Assembly: GCA_900767715.1 (NCBI GenBank)
Contig: CAAGAD010000005.1
Location: 124,001 to 188,000 of the forward strand
Direction: 5' to 3'
DNA: 64,000 bases
From: Clostridia bacterium
GTDB lineage: Bacteria; Bacillota; Clostridia; Christensenellales; UBA1242
Below the pieces are notes generated by a model, which worked only from the letters and a program-made list of their open reading frames with translations, had not been told where the DNA came from and did not search any database. Shown piece after piece: positions 24,401-33,459 of the stretch; position 1 is the first letter of the stretch; every line of letters begins with the position of its first letter. Made by a program: the position numbers and the translations under genes.

Positions 24401-27400
24401 AATCGTTGACCATTCACTCTATTATTACGTGTCGTTCACCAGCGTGTATAACGTCAAGGTTATTACACAAGTAGATTTCGGCACATACAAGGATTATGAC
24501 GAGCAATGTTCGGCATTCGTATATAACTCAAATCCGGCAATACGAGAAACAGATATAAACGTATTTGAAGGTCAAGAAATCACATTCAACTATGTTAATA
24601 TGTCCGCTTGGGGCTATGATTTCTTGGGATTCTTTGACAAAACATTTAGCGATGGCGTAACGACTTACAAGAAGCGTCCAGCAACGGGTGAAATCACGAG
24701 CGACGTCGTGGTTTACGGCGTGTATATGCGCCAAAAAGTCGATTTCAGCGTCAAAGTGCTTGACCAAAGTTCCGACACCATTTACGACCTAGCAGATTAC
24801 AACAGAGAAGTGTTAAACATCGGCATCAGCGGTTACAACAGCCAGTTCATTCACGCATACGAAGTGGTGAACCAAGGCACAGATGATGAAACGTGGTATT
24901 TCACGAATGGTATAGACGAGATTCAAACTACAAACTCGTATCAAAGATACAACGACTATGTAAACTTCGCACTATCGTTGCAAAACGATATGAACAAAAT
25001 CTATAAGGTGTTAGGAATCAAGATATTGAGCCCAGACGCCACGGCAGAGCAGATTATTGGCGCGTCGTTTACGACCAGTGCCAGCGGTTCAAACACTGTC
25101 AATATGACAATGCTTGTCAACGGTCTCGCTAGCCAGTGTGTCTATATGGTTTACACTAAACTAGATATGTCAGTTCAACTCGCTGTCGAAACCATTGACC
25201 CAGGCAAGACAGCAATCGATGACCCTAGCGAATATAGGATTTCGTTAAACGATGAAATCCTTGACGGCTACCGCGTTCAAGACATCAAGTACGCCGACAA
25301 AATTACGTTAGAGTCAAAAGCCAAAACAGGCTTCAAATTCTATGGTTGGAAATTGCCAGACGGCACAATCATTCAAAAGAGTGCAATCTCAATCGACGAA
25401 CTTGGCAATGTCACCGAGTTGACAGACGAGTTTGAGTATAATACCTTGATTTTGTCCAAGTTCGACTACACGCTCAAAGGCATTTACACGGCACTATATT
25501 CAAAGATTGCATACAAAATCACAGTTGACAACTTGGCAGGCGACAACATCTTCTCAATAGGTGGCAAGTCATCTATCAATGTCATTGAACAATTCTACAT
25601 TAATCAAACTGCATCAATCACTTCAAACATCAATTCTAGCAAAAACTATTTCGGTTTGAGCGCACAGAATAACGGCATTGCCGACTATTTCAACACTATT
25701 CAACTAGACGAAACATTGATTGGCTTTGCAGACGAGAACAATACTATTAAGTTGTATCAAATCTATGAAGACAACTATTTGCTAACAATCAACAATACAG
25801 ACAAAACTCACGCCCAATTCAGTTTGAAGATAGGCGACACAGTGATGCCTTACACAAGCGCATGTTATGTTACTAGAAATAGCACTGTTGAAATCACCGT
25901 TACGGTTGACCCGCACTATCACTTCACAATCACTGGCATTGACGCAGGTAGCGTGACCGAAGACGGCGTAAACTTCACAATGACGGGCAACACCACAATC
26001 ACAATCAATGTGGAGATTGATAGTCACAAACTCGAATTTGTGTTTGATGACGGCTATGGAGACGGCGCAGTTCTCACTGGCGCAGGCAGTTATGCTTATG
26101 GTCAAACGGCGCACATCAGCGCGGATATCAATCTGGGCTACCAATTCGTAATGTGGACGATTGACGACGGCAATGGTGCTCAAAACAAACTAACACGTGA
26201 ATTTGACTACACCATTACAGCCGACACCAAATGCAAAATCATTTTGAAATACCGTTACACCATTACCACAGAAGTCAGCGACCCAGCAGGTGCGACGATT
26301 ACTCCGTCATTTGAACTCAACGAAAAAGACAGAGCCACCATCACTGTCACCGTGAACGACGGCTACACTTTAAAAGGTTGGCAGATTGATGGCATAGAAA
26401 CCGATTTGATCGGCACAACAATCACCATCACCGGCGAAAAGACTTGCACATATACCGCGGTTATCTCACAGAATAAATATTATTTCAACATTGACGAAAT
26501 AACCGAAGTTTATGGCGAAACGGGTTACACGATTTCCGCTCCACAAAATGGCGAATATTACATCTACAACGAACAAGTGGAAATCACACTAACCACTCCA
26601 ACTTTCCTACTCAGGCTCAACAAATTTAGTGCAAATAGTGAAGTGTTGGCAACGAATAGTTCAGTGTCCAACGAATGCCAGTTGACAGTCAGTATGACGG
26701 CTGGCGAAAAGGCGTATTTCACGGGCGACACAACAGTTATTCATTTGGACTACACTCGCATTTACGCACTAAACATTGTCAAGACTGAAACAGAAGCAGA
26801 AGATAGTGTGCTCAATGAAATGTATTACATCAGCAAGCAAACCGCTGGTAACACCACAACATACTACATTTTGGACGGCACGGCTATCAACATTTACACA
26901 AAGGACAACACGAAATACATCTTCAACAAATACGAACAAAAAGTCGGCGATGAATACCAGACTCTATCTACCAACCGCGAAATACTTTACACGGTCAGCG
27001 CTGACGGCGAAATTAGGGTAGTTTACCTTGGCAAGATGTATGACATAGATTTTGTATATCACGTATTGGACGAGTCGGGCATAGAAATGACCAATTTCAA
27101 CCAAAATTGGATTTCCAACCGCACATATTCATTCAAAGACGCAGACAACAAAGAAACTCTCGATTTTAGATATGGTAGCGAAATCACCATAACTCCGGCA
27201 ATTTTGCCGTATGGTTTAACCATTGACCATTTCACATTCGACGGCACAAGTTCGACATCAAGCATCACCGTTTTGATGAATAAAGAAAGCAACATCACAG
27301 TTGACGTGTATTATTCTCGCGTGGCAATCAATTTGTCCGTGTACAACAGCGAAAGCGGTGCAATCACCAAGATTTTGGACAACGAAGTAGATGCAGGCAA

Positions 27401-30400
27401 TGCAATCTACAACGTGACTGGCGAAGGCAGTTATTACATCGGCGACAGCGTCACCATCAAACTCGGCGAGATTCAAGCCTACAAGAGTTATTTCCAAAAT
27501 AAAGGTTGGACGATTGGTGGCAACAAACTCAACTTCAATAACCGCGTTGCCACATTCAACGGCAACACCTATCGCGTAGAGAACAACAATCTCACACTCA
27601 GATTCACATTGATTCCATTCAGCAGTGACACAAATGTGGTGCTCACACCAGACCTTGTTTACACTGAATTCAGCATTAATGTAGCAATCTATCTCAACCG
27701 TTCACTCTACAACCCAACTGACGTGCCAATGGCGACAGCCACAATACTCGTCAACGGCGTTGACACAGCGTCAACAGCAACCAAAGTTCACTTCAAAGAC
27801 AAAGTCGAATTAGTGGTTACATACAACCCAACCGGTTCACAAGACTATGTCAACGTGTATAAGTTTGAAGAGATTACTTGCGGTGGCTACCCAGTAAAAG
27901 ACGTTGCCAATGTAACAATCGGTGATGACCAAAGCGTGACATACACAATCAACGAGTTTGTCAGCGCCAAAAAGGGCAACTATCGTTTCAAATACGCAAG
28001 TAGTAAGTCTTCATTCACACTCACAGCCTCACCAGAAAAGGCTGTACAAGATTCCGCTTTGTATCAAGACAAAGCCGAATACGCACAAGGCGATTCGGTA
28101 ACCATTCGCGTTGACCAAAACAAGATTAACGCGGGCTATCGCTTCTTGGGCTGGTATTACAACGACGAATTAAAGTCAAGTGACCTTGAATACAAGTTCG
28201 ACTACAATGTAAGTTTGTTCGGCAACACATTCGAGGCGAGATTTGAAGCGCTTGACTACACCTTTGAATTCTTGTCAGTAGTCAATGGTAGCGTCACCAA
28301 CGCTAACGATGAAGATTTGGTCGGCACAAAGACCTACAACGCATACAATGGCTTCACTGACGTCACTGACCAAAACACAAAGCAAATCATTTTCACCCCA
28401 GACTTTGTCAACGGCTATTGCATAGACGACATTGTGTACTATGCGTCCAACGACGCCGAGAACACGCATTCCGTTTATGACTTGCTCGCCATTGACGAAA
28501 ACGGCGTAGGGGTGTGGGAGTTTGACTTTGCATTGGTTAGCGAGTTAATCTCAATCGACAACATTGCAAGCACCACATTTGTAATCAAGGCCACATTCAA
28601 GCACATCGTTTTGAACGTGAATGTACAAATCTTCTGCGAAGATGTTGCTACAACCCAAGATGACTTGATTGAATACACCATTTCTGGTTTTGATGGAACC
28701 AATCTAAAAACATTTGATATTGAATACGGCGAAAGTTTCGTACTCACAATCAACTCACTCAAAGACGGCTACAAACTCGTAACATCTGGTGCAGTTCAGT
28801 TTGCTGGCGAAAATCAAACCATTGATTCAAATAGCGTCACAACTTTGGTTAAACAAAACGGCGTTTTGGCAATCTATATTGAGCGTATTGAATACACAAT
28901 CAATTTGGGCTATGTCAAAGACTACGGTATTGTGACAAGGACTGGTAAAGCCAAAGTAGGCGAAACAATCATTTTCACATTGAATAGTGTAAATACAGGT
29001 TATGACTTTGCGGGTTTCTATCGCGGTTCGCGCATTGACGCAGACCAACTTTTGTCTAGCGAAAATCGTTACGAATTCACATTCGCAATCGAAAAAGACA
29101 CGAGCGGTAACATCATCACCACATACAACTATTACGCAGGCTTCATTCCTAAATCAATCACCTTTGTTGTCAAGGCGTATGACGGTAACAATAATTTGAT
29201 TGATGTGGAAGTTCCACTCTATTACAAAGTTGACAGTCTAACCAATAGACTCTTGAATAATGCGTCATTCAAGTACGGCGACATTCTCGAACTAACAATC
29301 GGCAACATTGAGGGCTACACATTCTCGAAGTTCGCAGATAGCAGTATCATTCAAGGCACTAGAGTTACGGTCAACGACGCAATGTTGAAAGGCGAGGGCG
29401 AAAAAGCAGTTATTCTTATCTACACTGCCAACCAGCACAAAATAACCATTTACCACAATATGTATGGCGCGACAGACAAAGACGGCGTTCCACTCGATAT
29501 TGCCCCAGCACAGACCTTGCGTTATAGTAAATCAGGTGGCGCTAACTACGGCTTTGGTTTTGTTAGACCAGAAGTCAGCGCTGAATACAATTCAACAATT
29601 AGATTCACAATCAATGCCATTTCTAGCGAATGGACGTTTGTAGGTTTGCGCGAAATCAGGGACGACGGCACAGTTACCACAATCCTTGAAGGCACAAACT
29701 CAAATAGTTACTCATTCACCTACACAGTGGGCAACTATGACGCAGAAATCGTTGCATACTTCTCTCCAAAGGTAGAGTTCAAGGATTTCGACGATGTAAA
29801 TGATAAGGCATACACCTATAAATACACTTCAAATCCAGTGAGCCTAGGCAATGCAAAAATCGGCATTTCAGCCAATAGTCCATTGAATGATTTGATGAGT
29901 ATCACTTACAACGGCTCAGCCAATGCTCCAACCAACGCCGGCGAATACACACTTGCCATCAAGTTTGACAGCAGTCGCATTCCGGGTTTAAAAGATTTTG
30001 TTAGCCCAACGGCAACACTCAAAATCACTCCAATCGAACTCAAATTCGCATACGACGGCAGAATTAGCAAGGTCTATGACGGCACATCGTCAATACTTGT
30101 TTACTCAGGCTTGAAGATTGCGGACGGAATTTTGCAGGAGAACGACGTCGATTGGCTCACACTTTCGACAGCGGACGCCAATTTCAGTGCCAACTTTGTA
30201 CGCGCTGACAAGGACGTTTACTACAACCGCATTGACGTGGGCGAGAATTACAGCGTAAGATTTGAGAATTTGAAACTAGTTAGCAGGGTGGGCGATTACT
30301 CGTCCAAGGTGAATAACTACGTGTTCCCAGACAATTCAAACACAATCATATTCCACAACATCGGTAGCATTGTCAAACGCGACATTGACCTACAAAACGT

Positions 30401-31244
30401 ATTGGTTGTCAACAAAATCTTTGATGACACAACAAACATCAAGTTTAGAGAAGGCTACTCACTAGCCAACGCAGTTTTGAATCCAAGCCAAAAAGTGAAG
30501 ATTGGCGACCTAGTTGATGATGTAAGTTTGGACTTTGAAAACATTGAACTCTCTTACTCAACCAAGGAAGTAGGTGACAATGTGAGCGTCATCTTCAAAT
30601 TGCTCAACAACAGCGTGGGTCTAGTTGGCGCAAAAGCGAACAACTATTCACTCAAATTCCCAACTCTAACAGGTTACACCATTCACCCAAACCAAGTGAC
30701 TATAACAGGCGATTTCGGTGAAATTACTATCGTGGACGTGGACAATAATTTGTATATGCCATTAGACTTGCAAATTAAGGTCACTGCCATTCGTGAAACC
30801 AGTGAAAGTTATGCTTCGATTTATGGCATTATCGAGCCACAACTTGCCAACAATAAAAACTTTGGCATAGGCTACAACATCGCATTGTACTCAAAAGGTT
30901 TTGAATACAAGATTATTAATGGCGCAGTAATGGTATTCATTACTCCACCAGCAGACATGAATAATAGTCGAGTTGAAAATGTTTACAAACTCGTCACAGC
31001 GCAAGACAATACTTCGGTAGAAAATATGACAATCACGACTGACGTGCAAAAGATTTCCTTCCGCACTAGCGAACTTGGCACTTTCGTATTAGTTGCCACT
31101 AGAAATCCAGTTCCTTTGTGGTTGATTATCGTCATCAGCGTAATCGTTGCATTGGCAATTCTATTCTTGTGCTTGTACTTGTTCGTAATCGTTCCTAGAA
31201 AACGTGAAAAAGCATACGCGAATTTTAGCAGACTTGAACCATAA
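21480..31244 (+). CDS. giant cell-surface protein with GLUG, InlB-type, MBG and YDG repeats
   Basis: A 3254-residue exported protein. It starts with a basic signal peptide and hydrophobic core (residues 8-35). A GLUG-type beta-helix follows (GDPYLIQSASDLAFL near 60; YVGGIVG and AGGIAGY units to about 305). A Cys/His-rich insertion occupies residues 318-593. Many divergent InlB B-repeat units run from about 640 to 2740 (FVGWARRDG, FLGWYYND and similar). An MBG-like domain is near 2760-2855, then YDG-like repeats (SKVYDGTSS near 2870 and a later copy). The C-terminus is a membrane span (about 3209-3232) and a basic tail, not an LPXTG site. Adhesion or surface binding is likely. TTGGAG precedes the ATG. 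Confidence 0.9.
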   Translation: MVSLRKKKLSKVLTFFALSFCLALISVFTLLPTTMASSFDVWDGTTVSASLSGSGTEGDPYLIQSASDLAFLHSNVQTNKYYKLTADIDWNSKTWNPVAVTYFDGGNHTIKSFKPTLISNGSNTYRFGIFSQVKELSNLRIEYPTSFSVDSSQKANHLIAGAVAETVANAIIDNVHVVGTGVAGSVSSIDVIDSTVTSGNISASYCYVGGIVGKTGANATITNSSTNLEFSVTSNMHVYAGGIAGYATSNTIQNCYTRGSILAFNASASSGYGIFNVGGITGFKSGTVKNVYTTMDIYANTSHTVQGNEIYKDEYKTCQGHEYYTCYGHCQGHQVTVGSCHGGGHYKCNSYTTVIDKENSYALCNDKTTTYFYRCRNCNYRTSAVAGDPSYTVINSHRVVTEEGDTTTEICNGKMADLYSEEKSTHGSGTVAYLEGRGCSNYKITSQATKTEKCYANEQGFIMCEDNLDGAWSESHLCPYCGGTDLLYQYGQDSCIDENCAGWQTTTETQYHSASELDKCTDKYEHADGYEQDGNSFTAVRIDGCDNQEYVSYGNCGGYHYYSEPTGTYETITIKTGYVNAISGVNDGSAFFCKDSTLTASNTLTAPTNCGRTLAQLKARSTYDGWTDFDNYWIIDSTLNDGLPVQKSTISLGVTTAPVLVDENNSEITAKDANSWNQVKTTGDGYYMSQDIGSPTNETVTLGATYDDGKYQFVGWARRDGSNYTIKSNKTPYSFEMTNANEGNWFALFREVTYNLTTSLCVIKADGTEVTNETVLKQYVDLKTTINGSSYANAKLNVLDRLKFVYEYTNPDVDFFVFDHWRVNGTQLTADNISTMLDDGEINADERYLYTVFNDTIIANCKDTGTLNVVAVFRPVQYKYIINNLNADKGSVAVSGDYTGETETTANGTLIIKNIDIYSTIPSVEATTDNAISGWFYYDLEGNAVDLFTFDQIYKKLSIPQTTLYEQIVTNRISIVDHSLYYYVSFTSVYNVKVITQVDFGTYKDYDEQCSAFVYNSNPAIRETDINVFEGQEITFNYVNMSAWGYDFLGFFDKTFSDGVTTYKKRPATGEITSDVVVYGVYMRQKVDFSVKVLDQSSDTIYDLADYNREVLNIGISGYNSQFIHAYEVVNQGTDDETWYFTNGIDEIQTTNSYQRYNDYVNFALSLQNDMNKIYKVLGIKILSPDATAEQIIGASFTTSASGSNTVNMTMLVNGLASQCVYMVYTKLDMSVQLAVETIDPGKTAIDDPSEYRISLNDEILDGYRVQDIKYADKITLESKAKTGFKFYGWKLPDGTIIQKSAISIDELGNVTELTDEFEYNTLILSKFDYTLKGIYTALYSKIAYKITVDNLAGDNIFSIGGKSSINVIEQFYINQTASITSNINSSKNYFGLSAQNNGIADYFNTIQLDETLIGFADENNTIKLYQIYEDNYLLTINNTDKTHAQFSLKIGDTVMPYTSACYVTRNSTVEITVTVDPHYHFTITGIDAGSVTEDGVNFTMTGNTTITINVEIDSHKLEFVFDDGYGDGAVLTGAGSYAYGQTAHISADINLGYQFVMWTIDDGNGAQNKLTREFDYTITADTKCKIILKYRYTITTEVSDPAGATITPSFELNEKDRATITVTVNDGYTLKGWQIDGIETDLIGTTITITGEKTCTYTAVISQNKYYFNIDEITEVYGETGYTISAPQNGEYYIYNEQVEITLTTPTFLLRLNKFSANSEVLATNSSVSNECQLTVSMTAGEKAYFTGDTTVIHLDYTRIYALNIVKTETEAEDSVLNEMYYISKQTAGNTTTYYILDGTAINIYTKDNTKYIFNKYEQKVGDEYQTLSTNREILYTVSADGEIRVVYLGKMYDIDFVYHVLDESGIEMTNFNQNWISNRTYSFKDADNKETLDFRYGSEITITPAILPYGLTIDHFTFDGTSSTSSITVLMNKESNITVDVYYSRVAINLSVYNSESGAITKILDNEVDAGNAIYNVTGEGSYYIGDSVTIKLGEIQAYKSYFQNKGWTIGGNKLNFNNRVATFNGNTYRVENNNLTLRFTLIPFSSDTNVVLTPDLVYTEFSINVAIYLNRSLYNPTDVPMATATILVNGVDTASTATKVHFKDKVELVVTYNPTGSQDYVNVYKFEEITCGGYPVKDVANVTIGDDQSVTYTINEFVSAKKGNYRFKYASSKSSFTLTASPEKAVQDSALYQDKAEYAQGDSVTIRVDQNKINAGYRFLGWYYNDELKSSDLEYKFDYNVSLFGNTFEARFEALDYTFEFLSVVNGSVTNANDEDLVGTKTYNAYNGFTDVTDQNTKQIIFTPDFVNGYCIDDIVYYASNDAENTHSVYDLLAIDENGVGVWEFDFALVSELISIDNIASTTFVIKATFKHIVLNVNVQIFCEDVATTQDDLIEYTISGFDGTNLKTFDIEYGESFVLTINSLKDGYKLVTSGAVQFAGENQTIDSNSVTTLVKQNGVLAIYIERIEYTINLGYVKDYGIVTRTGKAKVGETIIFTLNSVNTGYDFAGFYRGSRIDADQLLSSENRYEFTFAIEKDTSGNIITTYNYYAGFIPKSITFVVKAYDGNNNLIDVEVPLYYKVDSLTNRLLNNASFKYGDILELTIGNIEGYTFSKFADSSIIQGTRVTVNDAMLKGEGEKAVILIYTANQHKITIYHNMYGATDKDGVPLDIAPAQTLRYSKSGGANYGFGFVRPEVSAEYNSTIRFTINAISSEWTFVGLREIRDDGTVTTILEGTNSNSYSFTYTVGNYDAEIVAYFSPKVEFKDFDDVNDKAYTYKYTSNPVSLGNAKIGISANSPLNDLMSITYNGSANAPTNAGEYTLAIKFDSSRIPGLKDFVSPTATLKITPIELKFAYDGRISKVYDGTSSILVYSGLKIADGILQENDVDWLTLSTADANFSANFVRADKDVYYNRIDVGENYSVRFENLKLVSRVGDYSSKVNNYVFPDNSNTIIFHNIGSIVKRDIDLQNVLVVNKIFDDTTNIKFREGYSLANAVLNPSQKVKIGDLVDDVSLDFENIELSYSTKEVGDNVSVIFKLLNNSVGLVGAKANNYSLKFPTLTGYTIHPNQVTITGDFGEITIVDVDNNLYMPLDLQIKVTAIRETSESYASIYGIIEPQLANNKNFGIGYNIALYSKGFEYKIINGAVMVFITPPADMNNSRVENVYKLVTAQDNTSVENMTITTDVQKISFRTSELGTFVLVATRNPVPLWLIIVISVIVALAILFLCLYLFVIVPRKREKAYANFSRLEP
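22431..23258 (+). other. Cys/His-rich insertion with CxGH motifs in the surface protein
   Basis: Residues 318-593 contain 20 cysteines and many histidines. They open with CQGH, CYGH, CQGH and a longer C-x(4)-GH variant, then CRNC, CPYC and C-x(4)-C pairs as in zinc ribbons. The segment interrupts the GLUG domain, whose last part (GYVNAISGVNDG, then NCGRTLAQLK) resumes afterwards. The rest of the protein is poor in cysteine. Confidence 0.75.
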
Positions 31245-31268
31245 TTCATACACAATACAGGAGTTTTT

Positions 31269-32186
31269 ATGACAGATTATGATATTGTAGTTGTAGGAGG
31301 AGGCCCTGCGGGGCTTTCTTCCGCAATATATGCTTTGCGTGCTGGCAAGCGTGTTGCACTCATCGAAAAAGGCTTTTTGGGCGGACAGGTGGCTTTCACT
31401 GCCAACATCAAGAATTACATCGGCTTTGAGAAAATTACAGGTATGGAACTGGCAGACAAAATGGCGAACCAAGCGCGCGAATACGGGCTTGTAAACATTA
31501 CAGGCGAAGTGCTCGGCATTGAAAAACATCGCAACTATTTCACCATAAACCACACCAACGGAATGGTGAGTTGCAAGCGTATAATTTTGTGTATGGGCGT
31601 CACAGCCAAATATCTCAATGTGGTCGGCGAACGCGAATTCACGGGCAAGGGCGTAAGTTATTGCGCGACTTGTGACGGCAATCTTTTCAAGAATTTGGAC
31701 GTTGCCGTCGTGGGCGGTGGCGACACTGCTTTTGAAGATATTTTGTATCTCTCGGCGCTCTGCCATAAAGTTTACGGCATTCATCGAAGCAAGGTGTATC
31801 GCGCGAATGATAAACTGCAAAAAGAAGTCGGCAGACTAGTGCGCGAAGGCAAGGTTGAACTCATCACCGACAGCGTGATCAAGGAAATTAAGGGCGATAA
31901 ATATCTAACCGAGATAGAAATTTACAACACACTTGAACAAAAATCTTCAACACTCAAAGTTCGCGGGCTTTTCGTGGCAATCGGGGCAGAACCACGCACT
32001 GACTTTACGCGCGGATTAGTCGCCACTGATGAGCGCGGTTACATCAAGGTCAATGCACGCAAGCAGACGAGTGTCAAGGGCATTTACGCAGCGGGTGACA
32101 TTACCAACACGAATTTGCGCCAGATTGTCACCGCGTGTGCCGACGGCGCAATCGCGGGTAGCGAATCTGCAAAATCAATACATTAA
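31269..32186 (+). CDS. trxB: thioredoxin reductase
   Basis: A 305-residue flavoprotein that passes electrons from NADPH to thioredoxin. The FAD-binding GGGPAG motif is at residues 10-15, the redox CATC near residue 132 with GNLFKNLDVAVVGGGDTA (NADPH domain) after it, and the C-terminal YAAGDI FAD segment follows. Length and domain order are those of low-molecular-weight TrxB. AGGAG lies 5-6 nt before the ATG. It begins 24 nt after the giant surface-protein gene with no terminator between, so read-through is possible, and it ends at a strong terminator. Confidence 0.96.
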   Translation: MTDYDIVVVGGGPAGLSSAIYALRAGKRVALIEKGFLGGQVAFTANIKNYIGFEKITGMELADKMANQAREYGLVNITGEVLGIEKHRNYFTINHTNGMVSCKRIILCMGVTAKYLNVVGEREFTGKGVSYCATCDGNLFKNLDVAVVGGGDTAFEDILYLSALCHKVYGIHRSKVYRANDKLQKEVGRLVREGKVELITDSVIKEIKGDKYLTEIEIYNTLEQKSSTLKVRGLFVAIGAEPRTDFTRGLVATDERGYIKVNARKQTSVKGIYAAGDITNTNLRQIVTACADGAIAGSESAKSIH

Positions 32187-32208
32187 AAAACACAGCAATG
32201 TGTTTTTT
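32185..32208 (+). terminator. terminator of trxB
   Basis: A-tract with CACA, loop GCAA, TGTG and six T residues, just after the trxB stop. Confidence 0.85.
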
Positions 32209-32210
32209 AT

Positions 32211-32239
32211 TTGTCTATTGGCGCACTTTGTGTTATAAT
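32211..32239 (+). promoter_or_regulatory. promoter of ung, leaderless type
   Basis: TTGTCT (32211-32216), a 17-bp spacer, and TGT plus consensus TATAAT (32234-32239), then exactly 6 nt to the ATG at 32246. Confidence 0.75.
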
Positions 32240-32245
32240 GCAAGT

Positions 32246-32917
32246 ATGAGTAACTATGTTTTGAACGAAGATTGGCAAAAAGTTTTGACGCCTGCATTCA
32301 CGCAAGAATTCAAGCAAAAATTATTTGGTTTCGTGAATGAACAGTACGCCACGCACCGTTGTTTTCCCACCAAAGAAAACGTTTTTCACGCACTCAATCT
32401 CACGCCAGTTGACAAGGTAAAAGTGGTGATAATTGGACAAGACCCATATCACACACCTTTGCAGGCTGACGGCTTGGCTTTTTCGTGCGCAGACGGCAAG
32501 GCACAACCATCTTTGCAAAACATTTTCAAAGAACTCTCCGCAGATTTAGGCGTGCCAGCACCAACCAAAACCACGCTTAATGGCTGGGCAGAGCAAGGCG
32601 TTTTGCTACTCAACAGCGTTTTGACAGTGCAAATGGGTGTGGCAGGTTCGCACGCGGGGCACGGCTGGGAAGAAGTAACAAAGACTATCATCAAATATTT
32701 GGCAAGCCTTGACCGCCCAATCGTATTCATTTTGTGGGGTGGTTATGCACGAAAGTATGCCAGTTTCATCGACAAAAACAAGCATTTAGTGATTGAATCG
32801 GCGCACCCAAGCCCACTTTCTGCATACAACGGTTTCTTTGGCAGTAAACCATTTAGCCGTTGCAATGATTATTTAGTGAAAAATGGTTTGTCACCGATAA
32901 AATGGGAGAATAATTAG
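32246..32917 (+). CDS. ung: uracil-DNA glycosylase
   Basis: A 223-residue family-1 enzyme that removes uracil from DNA. The water-activating motif GQDPYH and the HPSPLSAYNGFFG leucine-intercalation segment are both present, and length fits the family. A longer frame opens at 32198, but its extra 16 residues overlap the promoter; the ATG at 32246 sits 6 nt after the -10 element and starts the conserved part. It leads a unit with the DUF2726-like gene and hflX, both with good ribosome sites or overlaps. Confidence 0.96.
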   Translation: MSNYVLNEDWQKVLTPAFTQEFKQKLFGFVNEQYATHRCFPTKENVFHALNLTPVDKVKVVIIGQDPYHTPLQADGLAFSCADGKAQPSLQNIFKELSADLGVPAPTKTTLNGWAEQGVLLLNSVLTVQMGVAGSHAGHGWEEVTKTIIKYLASLDRPIVFILWGGYARKYASFIDKNKHLVIESAHPSPLSAYNGFFGSKPFSRCNDYLVKNGLSPIKWENN

Positions 32918-32925
32918 GAGAAAAT

Positions 32926-33459
32926 ATGTTCGTAAAATACATTTTGCCCACACTCATCATCGTGGGCGCGATTGCAATCAGCGCAATATTCATAGTGTTG
33001 AGTAAACATACAGCCAAGCACGCTAACCACACGTTCAGTTCGGCGGACGGTTTTATGGCGAAGCCAAGATTCATCAAATCGCAATACATTGAAATGTATC
33101 GTGCAATCAAGTCGGTTTTGCCGGAAAATATCATCATTCAAACCAAAGTTACACTTGACACTTTCATTCTGTACAACGGATATGAAGTTGATAAGAAAAA
33201 GTTGTTGAGCAAATATGTGGATATGGTGATATTTGCAGAGAGTGATTTTATGCCGATTTTGGCGCTAGACTTGTACAATTACGACACCACTTTGGAGTCA
33301 ATGCAGGTGTTGAGAAAGGACATCGTCGGCTTGCTTAATTCGTGCGGAATACCTTGTATCTCTCTGCCTGTGGAAATGGCAAAAGACCCAACCAATTTGC
33401 AAAAAACATTGCTCGGCGCAATGAAAGAAAGCGACTTGAATAAAATAGGAGTGATTTAA
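32926..33459 (+). CDS. membrane-anchored DUF2726-like protein
   Basis: A 177-residue protein with one N-terminal membrane segment (residues 4-26) and a soluble domain from about residue 55. The LPENIIIQTKVTLDTFI and VDMVIFAESDFMPILALDLYN patterns resemble DUF2726, a nuclease-like fold in which an aspartate and a following acidic residue flank the central strands. The usual catalytic lysine is not evident. AGGAG lies 6-7 nt before the ATG. Its stop overlaps the hflX start by one base (TAATG), so the two are translationally coupled. Confidence 0.6.
   Translation: MFVKYILPTLIIVGAIAISAIFIVLSKHTAKHANHTFSSADGFMAKPRFIKSQYIEMYRAIKSVLPENIIIQTKVTLDTFILYNGYEVDKKKLLSKYVDMVIFAESDFMPILALDLYNYDTTLESMQVLRKDIVGLLNSCGIPCISLPVEMAKDPTNLQKTLLGAMKESDLNKIGVI

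Noticed and set aside
31161..31820. 219-codon minus-strand frame opposite trxB
   Set aside because: Antisense to the FAD and CATC parts of trxB; no start signals or family pattern.
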